From assembly GCA_025677825.1 (NCBI GenBank), contig JAIXMO010000066.1, forward strand, positions 62,001 to 126,000: a stretch of 64,000 nt of DNA. Direction: 5' to 3'. A model generated the notes under the pieces. It did not search any database. It was not told the origin of the DNA and saw only the letters and a program-made list of their open reading frames with translations. Made by a program: the position numbers and the translations under genes. Of this stretch, positions 38,302 through 48,323 are shown in pieces (the first letter of the stretch is position 1; every line of letters begins with the position of its first letter). The stretch is from Helicostylum pulchrum. Its lineage: Eukaryota > Mucoromycota > Mucoromycetes > Mucorales > Mucoraceae.

Positions 38302-39032
38302 ATGAGCGTATTCCTCTTAAGTTCAGATAACGGCGAGTTCAGAGTTGATAAAGATATTGCTGAACGTTCAGTCTTGATCAAAAACATGTTGGAAGGTATT
38401 TTATCCATTTATATTTATCATTTAACCGATATTGAAAACACGTCCCTTTTTTTTTAAAAAAAAAAGATGTTGGAGATTCCGATTCACCTATTCCCCTTCC
38501 TAATGTCTCCTCCAAGGTTTTAGGCAAGGTAAAGCTTTCTTTTTTTTAACAGTAAAAATGTTGTCATTTTAAACATCTTTTTTCGTTTTAGGTTATTGAA
38601 TGGTGTACTCACCATCGTGACGATCCTACAACTCAAGATGATCATGAAAGACGTAATACTGATATTGAGGAATGGGATCAAAAGTATATGGATGTTGATC
38701 AAGAGACTTTATTCGATATTATTTTGGTAAGAAAAAAGGTTACCTTTTTAGACTAAAACAAACAAACTGATAAATATATACTAGGCTGCTAATTATCTCG
38801 ATATTAAACCCCTCCTTGATGTTGGATGTAAGACTGTTGCAAACATGATTAAGGGTAAGAGTGCTGAGGAAATTAGAAGAACTTTCAATATTACCAATGA
38901 TTTCACTCCTGAAGAAGAAGCACAAATCAAGAAGGAGAACGTAAGTGGTTCATTATTAACTTTGATTATTATCTTTTTTGCTAACATTTTATTTTATTGT
39001 ATCATTAATAGGAATGGGCTGAGGATCGTTAA
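38302..39032 (+). CDS. SKP1: Skp1, SCF ubiquitin ligase adaptor
   Basis: Five exons: 38302-38395, 38467-38528, 38592-38726, 38785-38940, 39012-39032; 155 residues, close to the human protein (163). Skp1 links cullin-1 to F-box proteins in SCF ubiquitin ligases. The BTB/POZ fold begins at the N-terminus. The C-terminal F-box binding helices are unmistakable: [60 protein letters not shown]. The last exon encodes only EWAEDR and the stop. Its stop lies 79 bp from that of the convergent GPN1 gene, so the 3' UTRs probably overlap. Confidence 0.97.
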
Positions 39033-39111
39033 AATTTTATTTTTCCCACAACGAAATTCAAATAAAGCCATCCCTTTTTTTTAATAATTTTCTGTTCTTT
39101 TCTTTGATTTT

Positions 39112-40520
39112 TTACATGCTATCTTTTGTATGAGATAACCAGGTCTTGAACTTTTCATCTTCTTCTGTTTGTGCTTTAGAAGGAGGATATTTAGATGCAC
39201 TAGGTAATGGGTTTTCATCACTATCATAATCATCATCAAAGTCTTCTTCATCATCAACTTCTTCTAATTCTTCTTCATCATCATCTTCCCATTTTTCATC
39301 TTCCAAGTTACCTAATTAAAAATCATAAGATGATGGACCTGTACACATATATAAGCAAATAAACAAACAAATAATAATACTTACGACCCTTTAATGGTAC
39401 TTCAGATCCTTTAGTAACCTTCATATCCTTCATCAACTTACTCAATTGCTTTTCACGATTCTTTTCTTCCTTGGCCATCTTTTGACGAATCATTCTTTCA
39501 ATTTCAGGTTTATACTCTACTTCATATTCTTCAGCTGCTTCATCAACTGCTTGGAAGAATTCATCAATACCAGCACCCGTGACAGCAGAGACACCAACAA
39601 CCTTTAAATGGTTATAAAATTCATCCAACACAAGACTCATAGAAGACATTAAACTACTCATATAAGTCGTATCTTGACTAAGTGCCATTTGGAACTTTTC
39701 AAAATCAGTCATCCATTCTACTGCAAAATCGTGAGATACAACATCAGTCTTGTTGAATACCAAAATAAAAGGTAATTTCGTCTTGTAAAGAATACTACAG
39801 GCGTAAAGCATGTTACTCATAAATGTTGCAGGTGATGTTGTACGAGGTGTATCGATAATATATGCAATCATAGTAGGATAAGTGGCCGCTAAAGTGTCTG
39901 TAATAATGGCACCCGATGCTGACCACGTAAAAATTTCAATCTGTCCAGGTGTATCAACCAATACGTGACTAAAACAGGTTTACATTAAGTATCTTTTTTT
40001 ACACGCTCTCTCTCTCTCTCTCTTTTTACCTGACGTCCTCGGAACGCTTTGCTACCAAGTTGAGTACCTGATCGAATTTGGTTGTAAACAAGTTGAGACT
40101 GGTCAAAATACCACCGTTAGGTCCGAGGTTATATCTAATTAAAAATTCAAATGAGTATATTTTTTTTAAAAAAAAAGACTTTTTTTTTTTTTTTTTTTTT
40201 TGCCGTGTAAAATACTTTACTGCTTCATAACTTCTTTATAGTTGACAGTATCACGAATATCGATATTAGCAGTGAAAGGAAGAGAAGTTACTGCAGGATC
40301 AAGATTCAACACGTAAGGAGGTGTCTTCTTTTCATGAAGATGAGCATTGATTCTCTATACACAACAAAAAAAAGTTTAGATCATGTTTTTTTTTTTCTCT
40401 TCTGGTTTTCTGGTTATTTACCTGCATGAAGGTGGTCTTTCCAGAACCTGCCATGCCAATACAAAGAATAACAGGAGGTTGTTTCTTTCCACTAGATTCG
40501 GTATTAGGTGCTGCTGACAT
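39112..40520 (-). CDS. NPA3: GPN-loop GTPase 1 (Npa3/XAB1)
   Basis: Five exons, in minus-strand order: 40520-40422, 40354-40221, 40134-40030, 39968-39385, 39311-39112; 373 residues. The P-loop GMAGSGKTT (residues 22-30), the family-defining Gly-Pro-Asn in YNLGPNGGI, the DTPGQIE switch and the NKTD base-recognition motif are all present. GPN1 acts in assembly and nuclear import of RNA polymerase II. The protein ends in a long acidic stretch ([20 protein letters not shown]), as in other GPN1 proteins. The exon boundaries all close in frame. Confidence 0.95.
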
Positions 40521-40731
40521 TGTTTCTATTTTATTTGCTTGTAGAAAAAAAAAAAAAAGACTTTTTTTATTTGACACAAACTATGCTACTTACTAATACC
40601 AAAAAAATACCAGTCCGTCTTTTTTTTTTCTGGGTTTCAATAGTGAAAAGTAAAGTCTATTTTATCATCCCATTGTTCCTTCTTTTTTTTTTAGAAGAGA
40701 AGACAACCTTTTTCTCTTTCTTTTTTTACCA

Positions 40732-40993
40732 ATGATTTTATACAAAAGTAAGTTATATTTTATACTTATGCGTATATCTTTTTAAAAAATAATAACGGTA
40801 TGACTTTACCTGTATCTCTCCTTCTTTAGCATATTATGCGCCATGTCAAATTGATACTCCAATAAACTGTGGGGAACTTACGCGTCTTATTCTGTCGTAT
40901 CTCTACAATACTACGGAAAAAACGGCCTTTTATCAGGCGAATATCCTACGCAAATCTTTCAGGGCCTCTCGTCCGACGATTTCTGGTAAATAA
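40732..40993 (+). CDS. Possible small spliced gene (59 residues)
   Basis: A 16-nt first exon (40732-40747) is followed by a strong GTAAGT donor. An acceptor at 40828-40829 opens a second exon, 40830-40993. The two join in frame to 59 residues including a Cys pair (APCQIDTPINCGE). It is transcribed away from GPN1, starting about 210 bp from its ATG. I do not recognise the product. The support is only the matching splice signals and the frame, so this may be chance or the 5' part of a decayed gene. Confidence 0.22.
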
Positions 40994-43027
40994 AGCCGCA
41001 TAACATACGGACTGAAATATCTGGAGGGGGGCGTCACAGGAGACCAACTCAAGAAGTTATGGCAAGATACGAAGCCTGCCAAATATCCAGCTTCAAACAA
41101 AACTTGCTGCTTCTTTAAAGGGGTGTGGCTAGAATGATCTGGATTGAAAAAAGAGGTGGACTATTTAAACGTAAATCGCATTATTATTTTTTACTTTTTT
41201 GAAAATTGACTAACTGACAACTCTTATGATTAGACCCCAAATAAATAATGTTGTCGTTGGTAGGTAAAGAGGTCCCTACCAAACGTTCATCGTATAAGGC
41301 TTTATAATTGAGCCGCGTACAAGCGTTTTCGCGCCCGCTTTCTCTGAAACGGTGATTCGCGTTTATACCAAAAGTAAGACTTCATTAATAATACTTATCA
41401 ACGTTTACCAGTACCGATTTTTTTTAGCCGACTATCAAAGGAGTGGATTCTTGCCTCGGTTTGTCTCCCGCTGATATTGACCCTTCTGAAAGGAAGGGTA
41501 AATGATCATCTTGCCAAAATTATGAAGGATTATATAAAGTACCCTTTTAACTTAAATGTCGTTTAATTACTAATATTATTATTTTTATTTAATCGCGAAC
41601 AAACTAGATATAATAATAAAAAAAAAAAGAAGCGTATTACACGAATACCTTCTTGTATTCCTAAATGAAAGCCAGGCCAGGTAATATAATTTAAACCATC
41701 TTTCCTACGGGGAGATATTAACCTTGACTCGACGACCGAAAAAAGAACTTAGGGCAAATGACCAGGCCGCTAATAAAATAAGCTGGTATAAAGCTGACGG
41801 CATTATGTCGTACAATGGCGACGAAATCCTTATCTCTGAGGCAGGTGGTCTATTCTTAAATACATCAAAAAGGAAACATTTCTTTTGATTTTCATAAAGC
41901 TGTGTTTGGTTTGTTGTCAATGAATTGCAAGCTAAGCAAACCAGGAAAACAAGTACAGAAATTTAAGCACTTTTTTTTTAAAAAAAAAATTATTCATTAA
42001 ACTTAATTTCTAGATGGTTGTGTACAATTATGGTCGTTAAGTTTCTCTGATGGTGATGATACATTATATTATATGAACTGTGAAGTAAAGGTTATTATCT
42101 CTTCTGACTTCAATATCAAAGGTTTTTTTGTTGTAACAGTAAGTTTGCATGTGTAAATACTAATATTTATTATCTAAAATTAGTGTTAATCTTGGTTCTT
42201 TTGTTGCGTTTCATCAAAGAGACAATCAGACCTATCCAAAAACTAAAAGAAAGAACATGATGATAGCTGGTTCCATCTTTTATTTCCTAACGACAACGAC
42301 GGAAGCAATAATAATATCGTCTCCACCACTCGACTAAATAATCGAGCCTAGTATAATAAAAATGGCTTGAAAAAAGTATATCGAACCAGAAAATACAAGT
42401 ACATCATCATTTTTTATGAAATGCTGGTCTAATATAGCCGTTAATACTTTTTGCTAACATTGCTTTTAGTCTTTTTCATTTAATTTTTCTCTTAAACTTA
42501 GTCAATAAAGTTTACACTTAATACAAAAAAAAATATTTGTGTATAGAAAATACCTTGGTTTTAATTATAGTGATAAATAAAGATATCAACATTGAGACAT
42601 CAAAAGCAACAACAAAAAAATCTATCGGTGGCGAGTATTCATTATGCTATTATATTAATTATTTCATTCATTTGATAATTCAAAATCGCTTTAAATAACG
42701 TTAAAATTTTCATTCTCTACTTGGACGTCCTCTTCTTTTATCTGGGCCTATAAGAATCCTACGTTGACTTTACTCCCACCTAAACCAAAATACAACACTA
42801 TAAACTACTACAGTGCCCCGCCACAAAAATATCACTAGCAGGATTCAATTGATGAGAAAAATCATGCTTCAAATATACACTCTAATAAAACCCCCAAAGG
42901 ACATTAAAAGAGAAACAATAAATGCAACCATTATATTTGTGTACAAAATCTCTTCTTTAGGGTACTCCCGTAAATTCATGTCTATACTCATATTATAGGT
43001 AGTACTAAAAATCGGTTACAGTTGATA

Positions 43028-43062
<35 letters not shown>

Positions 43063-43590
43063 ACAGGTTTAGGTACAACTAAACTAAAAAGCCTTTTTTT
43101 TTTGAAGCTGGTATACGCATCAAAAGTTTTATACATTATATAAACCTAATAAAAAAAACATTGAAGCAATATGTAATATGGAACTAGACCATTTTAATTG
43201 AGATGCACGAATATAAAAAGTTGCACGGACGAACATCTTATATCTAGCATGTTAAGCAAAGAACTATAACAACAAGTGCATCCCTTTCGTTTTAATAATG
43301 CGCAAAGGTTCATTTTAGATACAAGAATTACCAAAAAAAAAAAAAGACAGTTCTACAAAAATTGTGTGCCACTATGCAAAATGCACGTTTGATTCACAGA
43401 AATCGTATTACTACTTTAGTATCTATTTTTGTTTGGGGCTGTATTAGTATTTGCCCTCCTCTCCGGTTTTCTTATTTCGAGCAATTAATTATGAGTCTCG
43501 TGTCGATCGGTGTAATCTTGAGGCCCTACCATTTGTGTAAAGTAAAGCAAATAGCTCCTTCTATTTATCTAGAACACATTTTATATGATA
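40994..43590. other. Gene-poor stretch left of the inverted-repeat element
   Basis: No gene that I can support. It contains a (GA)n microsatellite followed by a G run (about 43029-43062). At 43362-43590 there is an open frame with the residues FVWGCIS, which faintly recalls Tc1/mariner transposases. Confidence 0.4.
43029..43062 (+). repeat. (GA)n microsatellite and G run
   Basis: About a dozen GA dinucleotides run directly into ten or more G residues. Confidence 0.85.
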
Positions 43591-43757
43591 CAGTGCGGCT
43601 GGTAAATTTTGTCCGTTTTGAAAAAATAAATGACGATTTCAGAAAAACATTATGTCCGTTTCCCAAAAACAAATGGCCCTAACTAAAAAATGATTGGCTG
43701 TAACCCGTAACCCGTAACCCGTAACTCGTAACTCGTAACTCACTGCTGGTAATTCGT
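43591..43757 (+). repeat. Left terminal inverted repeat
   Basis: 167 bp. The outer 100 bp are unique sequence. The inner part is an array of three GTAACCC-type and three GTAACTC-type heptamers, then ACTGCTGGTAATTCGT. Confidence 0.88.
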
Positions 43758-43775
43758 GACCCTTAACAAGGAAAA

Positions 43776-44138
43776 TCATCGCATTTCCTTAGTCACAGAA
43801 TCCTGGACTGATTCGATGCATACAATTAAAATGGTTGGGATAGTACCAAATCTCTTGCTCGCCTGAAGACAATATGCTATAGCCCTTTCCATGAGCCTCT
43901 TGTCCACAGTACGTTGGAACTCGATGACAATTATGGGGCCTGTATCGGCTGATTCAGGAACGAGGACAACATCACTTCGCGTTCCATTTGGCCATTCACA
44001 AGATTCAGAAATGTATTCATCGGTTATATTTAATATAGCTTTAGTAATGATATTCAATACAAGAGGTTGTCTTGTTATTTCTTTAGAAATGAGGTCGGTT
44101 CCTGGTCTGAACGACTTTGATAAGATAGCATAGAGGAA
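43776..44138 (-). pseudogene. PD-(D/E)XK-like open frame inside the element
   Basis: A frame of 120 codons stays open between a TAA at 44139-44141 and a TGA at 43776. It reads through SFRPGTDLISKEITRQPL, then RSDVVLVPES, then IIVIEFQRTVD and RLMERAIAYCLQASKRFG. An Asp in one strand followed about 16 residues later by a Glu-x-Gln strand is the layout of PD-(D/E)XK nuclease folds. No in-frame ATG occurs before the MERAIAYCL segment, so as it stands this is probably a captured 3' fragment of a larger gene, or an exon spliced from outside. The nuclease assignment rests on pattern alone. Confidence 0.5.
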
Positions 44139-44214
44139 TTAGAATAGAGTTGAGGGTTACGGGTTACGGGTTACGGGTTACGAGTTACGAGTTACGAGTT
44201 ATGAGTTACGGGTT

Positions 44215-44374
44215 ACGAATTACCAGCAGTGAGTTACGAGTTACGAGTTACGGGTTACGGGTTACAGCCAATCATTTTTTAGTTAGGGCCATTTGTTTTT
44301 GGGAAACGGACATAATGTTTTTCTGAAATCGTCATTTATTTTTTCAAAACGGACAAAATTTACCAGCCGCACTG
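44215..44374 (-). repeat. Right terminal inverted repeat
   Basis: 160 bp, the reverse complement of the left arm with one heptamer fewer. A second heptamer array (GGGTTAC/GAGTTAC, about 44154-44214) adjoins it on the inner side. Confidence 0.88.
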
Positions 44375-45083
44375 TATACAACAAATCAGCGTACTTACGA
44401 CTCGAGAGATACGGAAGAAATGACAATATCGCTTAAATATAAACCGGCTTCCGTAAAACAGACTTTGAATAAATAAATAAAATTATTTATAAAATCAAGT
44501 ATATGCGCGAATTATAGCATTGGGAATATTTGAAAAAAAAAGGCAAAATGCTAAGCTCTAATAACTAATAGTTACAAAATAGATTGAAAGTAATACTAAA
44601 TCGAGACAGTTTGGAGTCAATAATTTTATTTGAATTGAATAAAGAACTTTGCTTTGTATGACATCGACCCAGCTTTACGGAACCATTATAACTTAAATTT
44701 TCAAAAATGAATATGTTTTACCGAACACAAGAAATTACCAAAGGGGATTGTTGTAAGAAGTAACACTACATGTGTATCAACTGATTCGAACGTACCCATT
44801 GCATGATTTACACTGTTCTTTACACATGCCGTTGGGAACATTTATAACCCGAACAAATGTCTGTTGCAATGCCCTACTGTTGTTACTGAACGAAATAATG
44901 TGTACTATCCACTCGATCATTTTTTTTTATTACACGGATAAAAATCCTAATACATCGCAATACCCAAAGGAAGGTTTTCGTAAAACAATTGCACATAGAG
45001 GACAATAGAAGTATAAATACGGATCAAAAATTGCAATTATTTTTTTAATATTCATCAAATAATCTGATAACAAAAACCTAAAT
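44375..45083. other. Intergenic stretch, no gene seen
   Basis: AT-rich DNA between the inverted-repeat element and the HsbA-like gene. Apart from the TATA box listed separately, nothing can be supported. Confidence 0.5.
45012..45019 (+). promoter_or_regulatory. TATA box of the HsbA-like gene
   Basis: TATAAATA about 65-70 bp upstream of the ATG at 45084, a suitable core-promoter position. Confidence 0.5.
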
Positions 45084-45807
45084 ATGCGTTTCTCTGCCAC
45101 CCTCCTCATTGCTGCTGTTCTTGCCTTCTCTGGTAAGTTTTAGTTACCAAAAAAAAAAACCATTTATAAAGTAAACAAACTGACTTTCTAATTTTTAAAT
45201 TACAAATAGCTAATGCTGCTTCTATCGAAAGACGCGACTTGGTCATCTCTGCCCCTGTTGCTCTCTGTATCGCCGATCTTGTTTCTGCATCTGAGCAATT
45301 AACCATCGTTAAGACTGCTGTAAGTTATACATAAATAATTTGATTACAAGAGTATACTGATCTCAACCCCCAACCCCGATTTTTATTTTTTAGGTTGATG
45401 GCTTCTTCTCCTCTGCAGGATACTCTGGAGCTATCGCCATCCATAATTTGGAACAAGTTCTTGAAACCCGTATCAATAAAGCTAAAACTGATTGTTGTGC
45501 TGTTTCCGGTGTCATTACATCCGATGAAGCTACTGGTGTTCTTGATACTGTCGGTGTCCTTGTACCCAAAGTAACTGCCGCCATTAGTTCCATTAACGCC
45601 AAGAAGCCTCAATTCGATGCCATCTTTTTAGCTACCGCTATTGTCAAGACTGATCTTAAGAACTTGGAAGCCGCTACTAAGGCATTGGATACTTGTTTGG
45701 TCAATAAAACTCCTCTCACTCCTCCTGAGTTTAAGATTCAAGCTGATGCATATGTTGCCACTATTAATGCTTCATTCCTCAGCGCAAAGAACCTTTATAA
45801 GTACTAA
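45084..45807 (+). CDS. Secreted HsbA/Mp1-like cell-wall protein
   Basis: Three exons: 45084-45132, 45210-45319, 45394-45807; 190 residues. The N-terminus is a classic signal peptide (MRFSATLLIAAVLAFSANA) followed by a propeptide-like ERR site. The mature part is a bundle of amphipathic helices rich in Ala, Thr, Leu and Val with few aromatics. It has four cysteines (single residues in LCIADL and DTCLV, and an adjacent pair in KTDCCAVSG), which could form two disulphides. This is the pattern of the hydrophobic-surface-binding/galactomannoprotein family (HsbA), whose members are secreted or wall-bound and may bind lipids or hydrophobic surfaces. The family call is from pattern and composition. 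The codon bias and TATA box suggest strong expression. Confidence 0.75.
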
Positions 45808-46503
45808 TTAGCCCCCCAATCTGTCAAGAAATATTTTGACTTTTTTTTTTTTTTCCAAAAAAATAATTATTATCTAATAAAAACAAAAATTTATAACTTA
45901 CCAAAAAAGAAACTATTTGCTTTTTGAAAAGCATATTGATCTGGTTCATAGGCTTTACTAATTGTTACCGACGGGACAAACTTGATAGCTGCAGTTATTT
46001 CGGTACTCATCTATCTTGTGTAATTTCCATAAATACCGTTTTTTTTTGTTTTGTTGTTTTAGCTGTATTTTTATAACATGTATACATAGTCCACTAAAAA
46101 TAGTCTTTAATGCATCAAAAATATAACCCAGATATTAAAGAAATCAGGTAAAACTTGTGTTTTATAGAGAAAGAGTACTATAATATTTTCGAGGTATAAA
46201 GTATTCTGGACAAATATTTATTTGATTCATGTATAATATTTGACAGCATAAAAGCTTTCTTTTTTTAAAACAGGTTGAAAAGGCGAGGATATGGTTCCAA
46301 GACATTGGTATGTTAACGTTGAAATTCTTGGCAGGCTGCAACGTCGCGAGTTAAATAGTTAAAAAAAGTGATATTCCCTATTAAGGAACTTGGCGGATGT
46401 CATTTGACTATGTAACACGAGTATACAAAAAGTCGATATATAAAAAGAGTTTATATTTCCAACGCTTTTTCTCTCTAAAGTTTAATACATATATATATAT
46501 ATA
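45808..46503. other. Intergenic stretch, no gene seen
   Basis: It lies between the HsbA-like gene and TVP15, both on the plus strand. Only a TATA-like element near its right end stands out. Confidence 0.5.
46436..46446 (+). promoter_or_regulatory. TATA box of the TVP15 gene
   Basis: TATATAAAAAG about 60 bp upstream of the ATG at 46504. Confidence 0.45.
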
Positions 46504-47306
46504 ATGAAAGCATCCATAGCATTTGGAAAATTTGTCAACTTGGTTGCACTCTCTGGATACCTACTCAATATTTTAGGTCTCTTGTATAGTACATCGGAAC
46601 GTAAGGACCTATACATACTTAAAAAATACTTGTACCAAACGCTGATATATATTTATAAAAAAAATAGCTCTTCAAAAAGTAAACGGTGTTTTTCACTTGT
46701 AATATTATTTTTTTCGTACTTTTATAATATAATCAAATATTCATTATATATAATTACCCCCGTATAGGTTCTTCCTCGTATTTCTTTTAACATTAGAAAT
46801 TCAGGAACCTACTCCTAACGTTGAATATATACAATTATTTTTGTTTTCATTTGGCCGTGGACTTTGTAAGAAAAATTTTTTTTTCTATAAAATGTTTACA
46901 GAAAAAACTAACACTATATATTATTTAGTCTATATTTGGTTCGTCCGATTTCTAAAATAACAGTTATATAGATTTCATAAATTAACGATATATATATATT
47001 TTAGGGTATCAATGATTTTATTGAGAGAATCCGTTATGTCTATAGTTGGCACATCAATTGTAAGTGACACTCGTATACAACTAAATCGATTTCTTAAAAC
47101 TAATCGTTTTTTTTTTTATAAATGTATTATAGACTGGTGCAATAGGTATTATTTACGTACTATTTGGATCATGTCAAAGCTGTTTAAAATCTGATGAAGT
47201 TATTGCTGGCATCGAAGAACCATCTGGTTCAACTTACGTTTTCCATTCTCCAGAAATTCATCCTGACTTGCCTCAATACACTGTGAAGGACAATACCAGA
47301 CGTTAG
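46504..47306 (+). CDS. TVP15: Golgi membrane protein Tvp15 (COPI-associated family)
   Basis: Six exons: 46504-46600, 46668-46698, 46768-46865, 46929-46938, 47005-47059, 47133-47306; 154 residues. Only this splicing gives a continuous frame. The hydrophobic product reads FVNLVALSGYLLNILGLLY, then NGVFHLFFLVFLLTLEIQEP, then LFLFSFGRGLFYIWVSMIL, and finally a glycine-rich segment. This is the order of the COPI-associated/Tvp15 family: four membrane helices with the conserved FxFGRGxFYI core. Tvp15 is a Golgi/TGN vesicle protein in yeast, and its exact function is unclear. The fourth exon is only 10 nt and the second only 31 nt. The tail is short and charged. Confidence 0.82.
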
Positions 47307-48323
47307 TTAAAATATTTGACAAAAAATAAGTAAATAAATAAAAACAAATGTAGTACAAAAGTGCTACTTGTAAATTCCCAAGCATAATATCTATGTGCTT
47401 TTACGAAAAATAAAGGTCTGATTATTTTTTTAATATTTACAAAAATATCATCAAGGAGAGAAAGAGACAAAAGACTGTATAAGACACAAATAAAGTAAAT
47501 GGTACTATGGCTTAGTAGTACATCAAAATATAACTCATTTACTATGTGTTGGATTGAAGCAGACTTCGTCCAAGTTGATTCAATCGCTGCAGATACCAGG
47601 TTTGTTGGTAATTAACGTTAGCAATTAAACGATATTTAATTTAAAAGGTTACTTTACGCAAACCTTAATAACTCTGGTGCCATGTCTTTCCTATCAGCCG
47701 GGTTAGGAGGGGAAGAAACGAAATCCAAGTAAGAAGCAAAAAAATAAATAATGCGACTTGCGTATATTTAATATAATTGGCTTCTTGTTCTTTTTCTTTG
47801 AATTGGCTCCAGTCACGGTCCTTTAAACATGCCGAGGGTTTAAAATCCTATATATTTGATCGTATTTTATTTATCATTGCTTATATTTGCTCGTGTAAAT
47901 TTTGCTATAATTAAAAAAAGACTTAATTTACTCTGAATGTTAATGTTATTCAGGGAGAAAAAAAACACTGAAATTCAATGTTTTCAGCATAAAATTAATG
48001 TAATTCAGATCCATCGTTTTAAAAATCATACCCCTTTATTATTATCAGATTGGCTGTCAATGGACCCAGTAAAGTGCATTATCGTATATTTAAGCGTAAT
48101 TACAAATAACTACCGTAGCAGAAAACATAAACTTACCCCCCCCTTCTCTAGTAGCTCCTTTTAAACCTTCTGTAAAATGTATGCAGTGACAACACCTACA
48201 GAGTCTATTACCATCTGTCAAAATAAGAGGAGTCTAATATATTACGTGTGACATTTACATCAACAAAAAAAAAAAGTTGATTAAGAAAATTATAACTTAT
48301 TTGACATACACAAAAAAAAACGT
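47307..48323. other. Convergent intergenic stretch, no gene seen
   Basis: It lies between the 3' ends of TVP15 and the F-BAR gene. No coding or RNA feature can be supported. Confidence 0.5.

Larger units (their letters stand above)
43591..44374. mobile_element. 784-bp TA-flanked terminal-inverted-repeat element
   Basis: The two ends are inverted copies of each other. The left arm (43591-43757) starts CAGTGCGGCTGG. The right arm (44215-44374) ends with the exact complement. The 160-bp arms look identical apart from one extra TAACCC-type heptamer on the left. TA dinucleotides flank both ends (43589-43590 and 44375-44376), fitting the TA target duplication of Tc1/mariner/pogo-type DNA transposons. 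Inside is a minus-strand open frame (see the next entry) but no transposase. This is therefore a non-autonomous, MITE-like element. The near-perfect arms suggest recent mobility or recent gene conversion. Confidence 0.85.

Noticed and set aside
41705..41920. 71-codon minus-strand open frame
   Set aside because: An isolated short frame with no recognisable domain and no flanking exons.
46768..46800. Reading TVP15 exon 3 directly after exon 1
   Set aside because: It gives an immediate stop. Inserting the 31-nt exon at 46668-46698 restores a long hydrophobic frame typical of the family.
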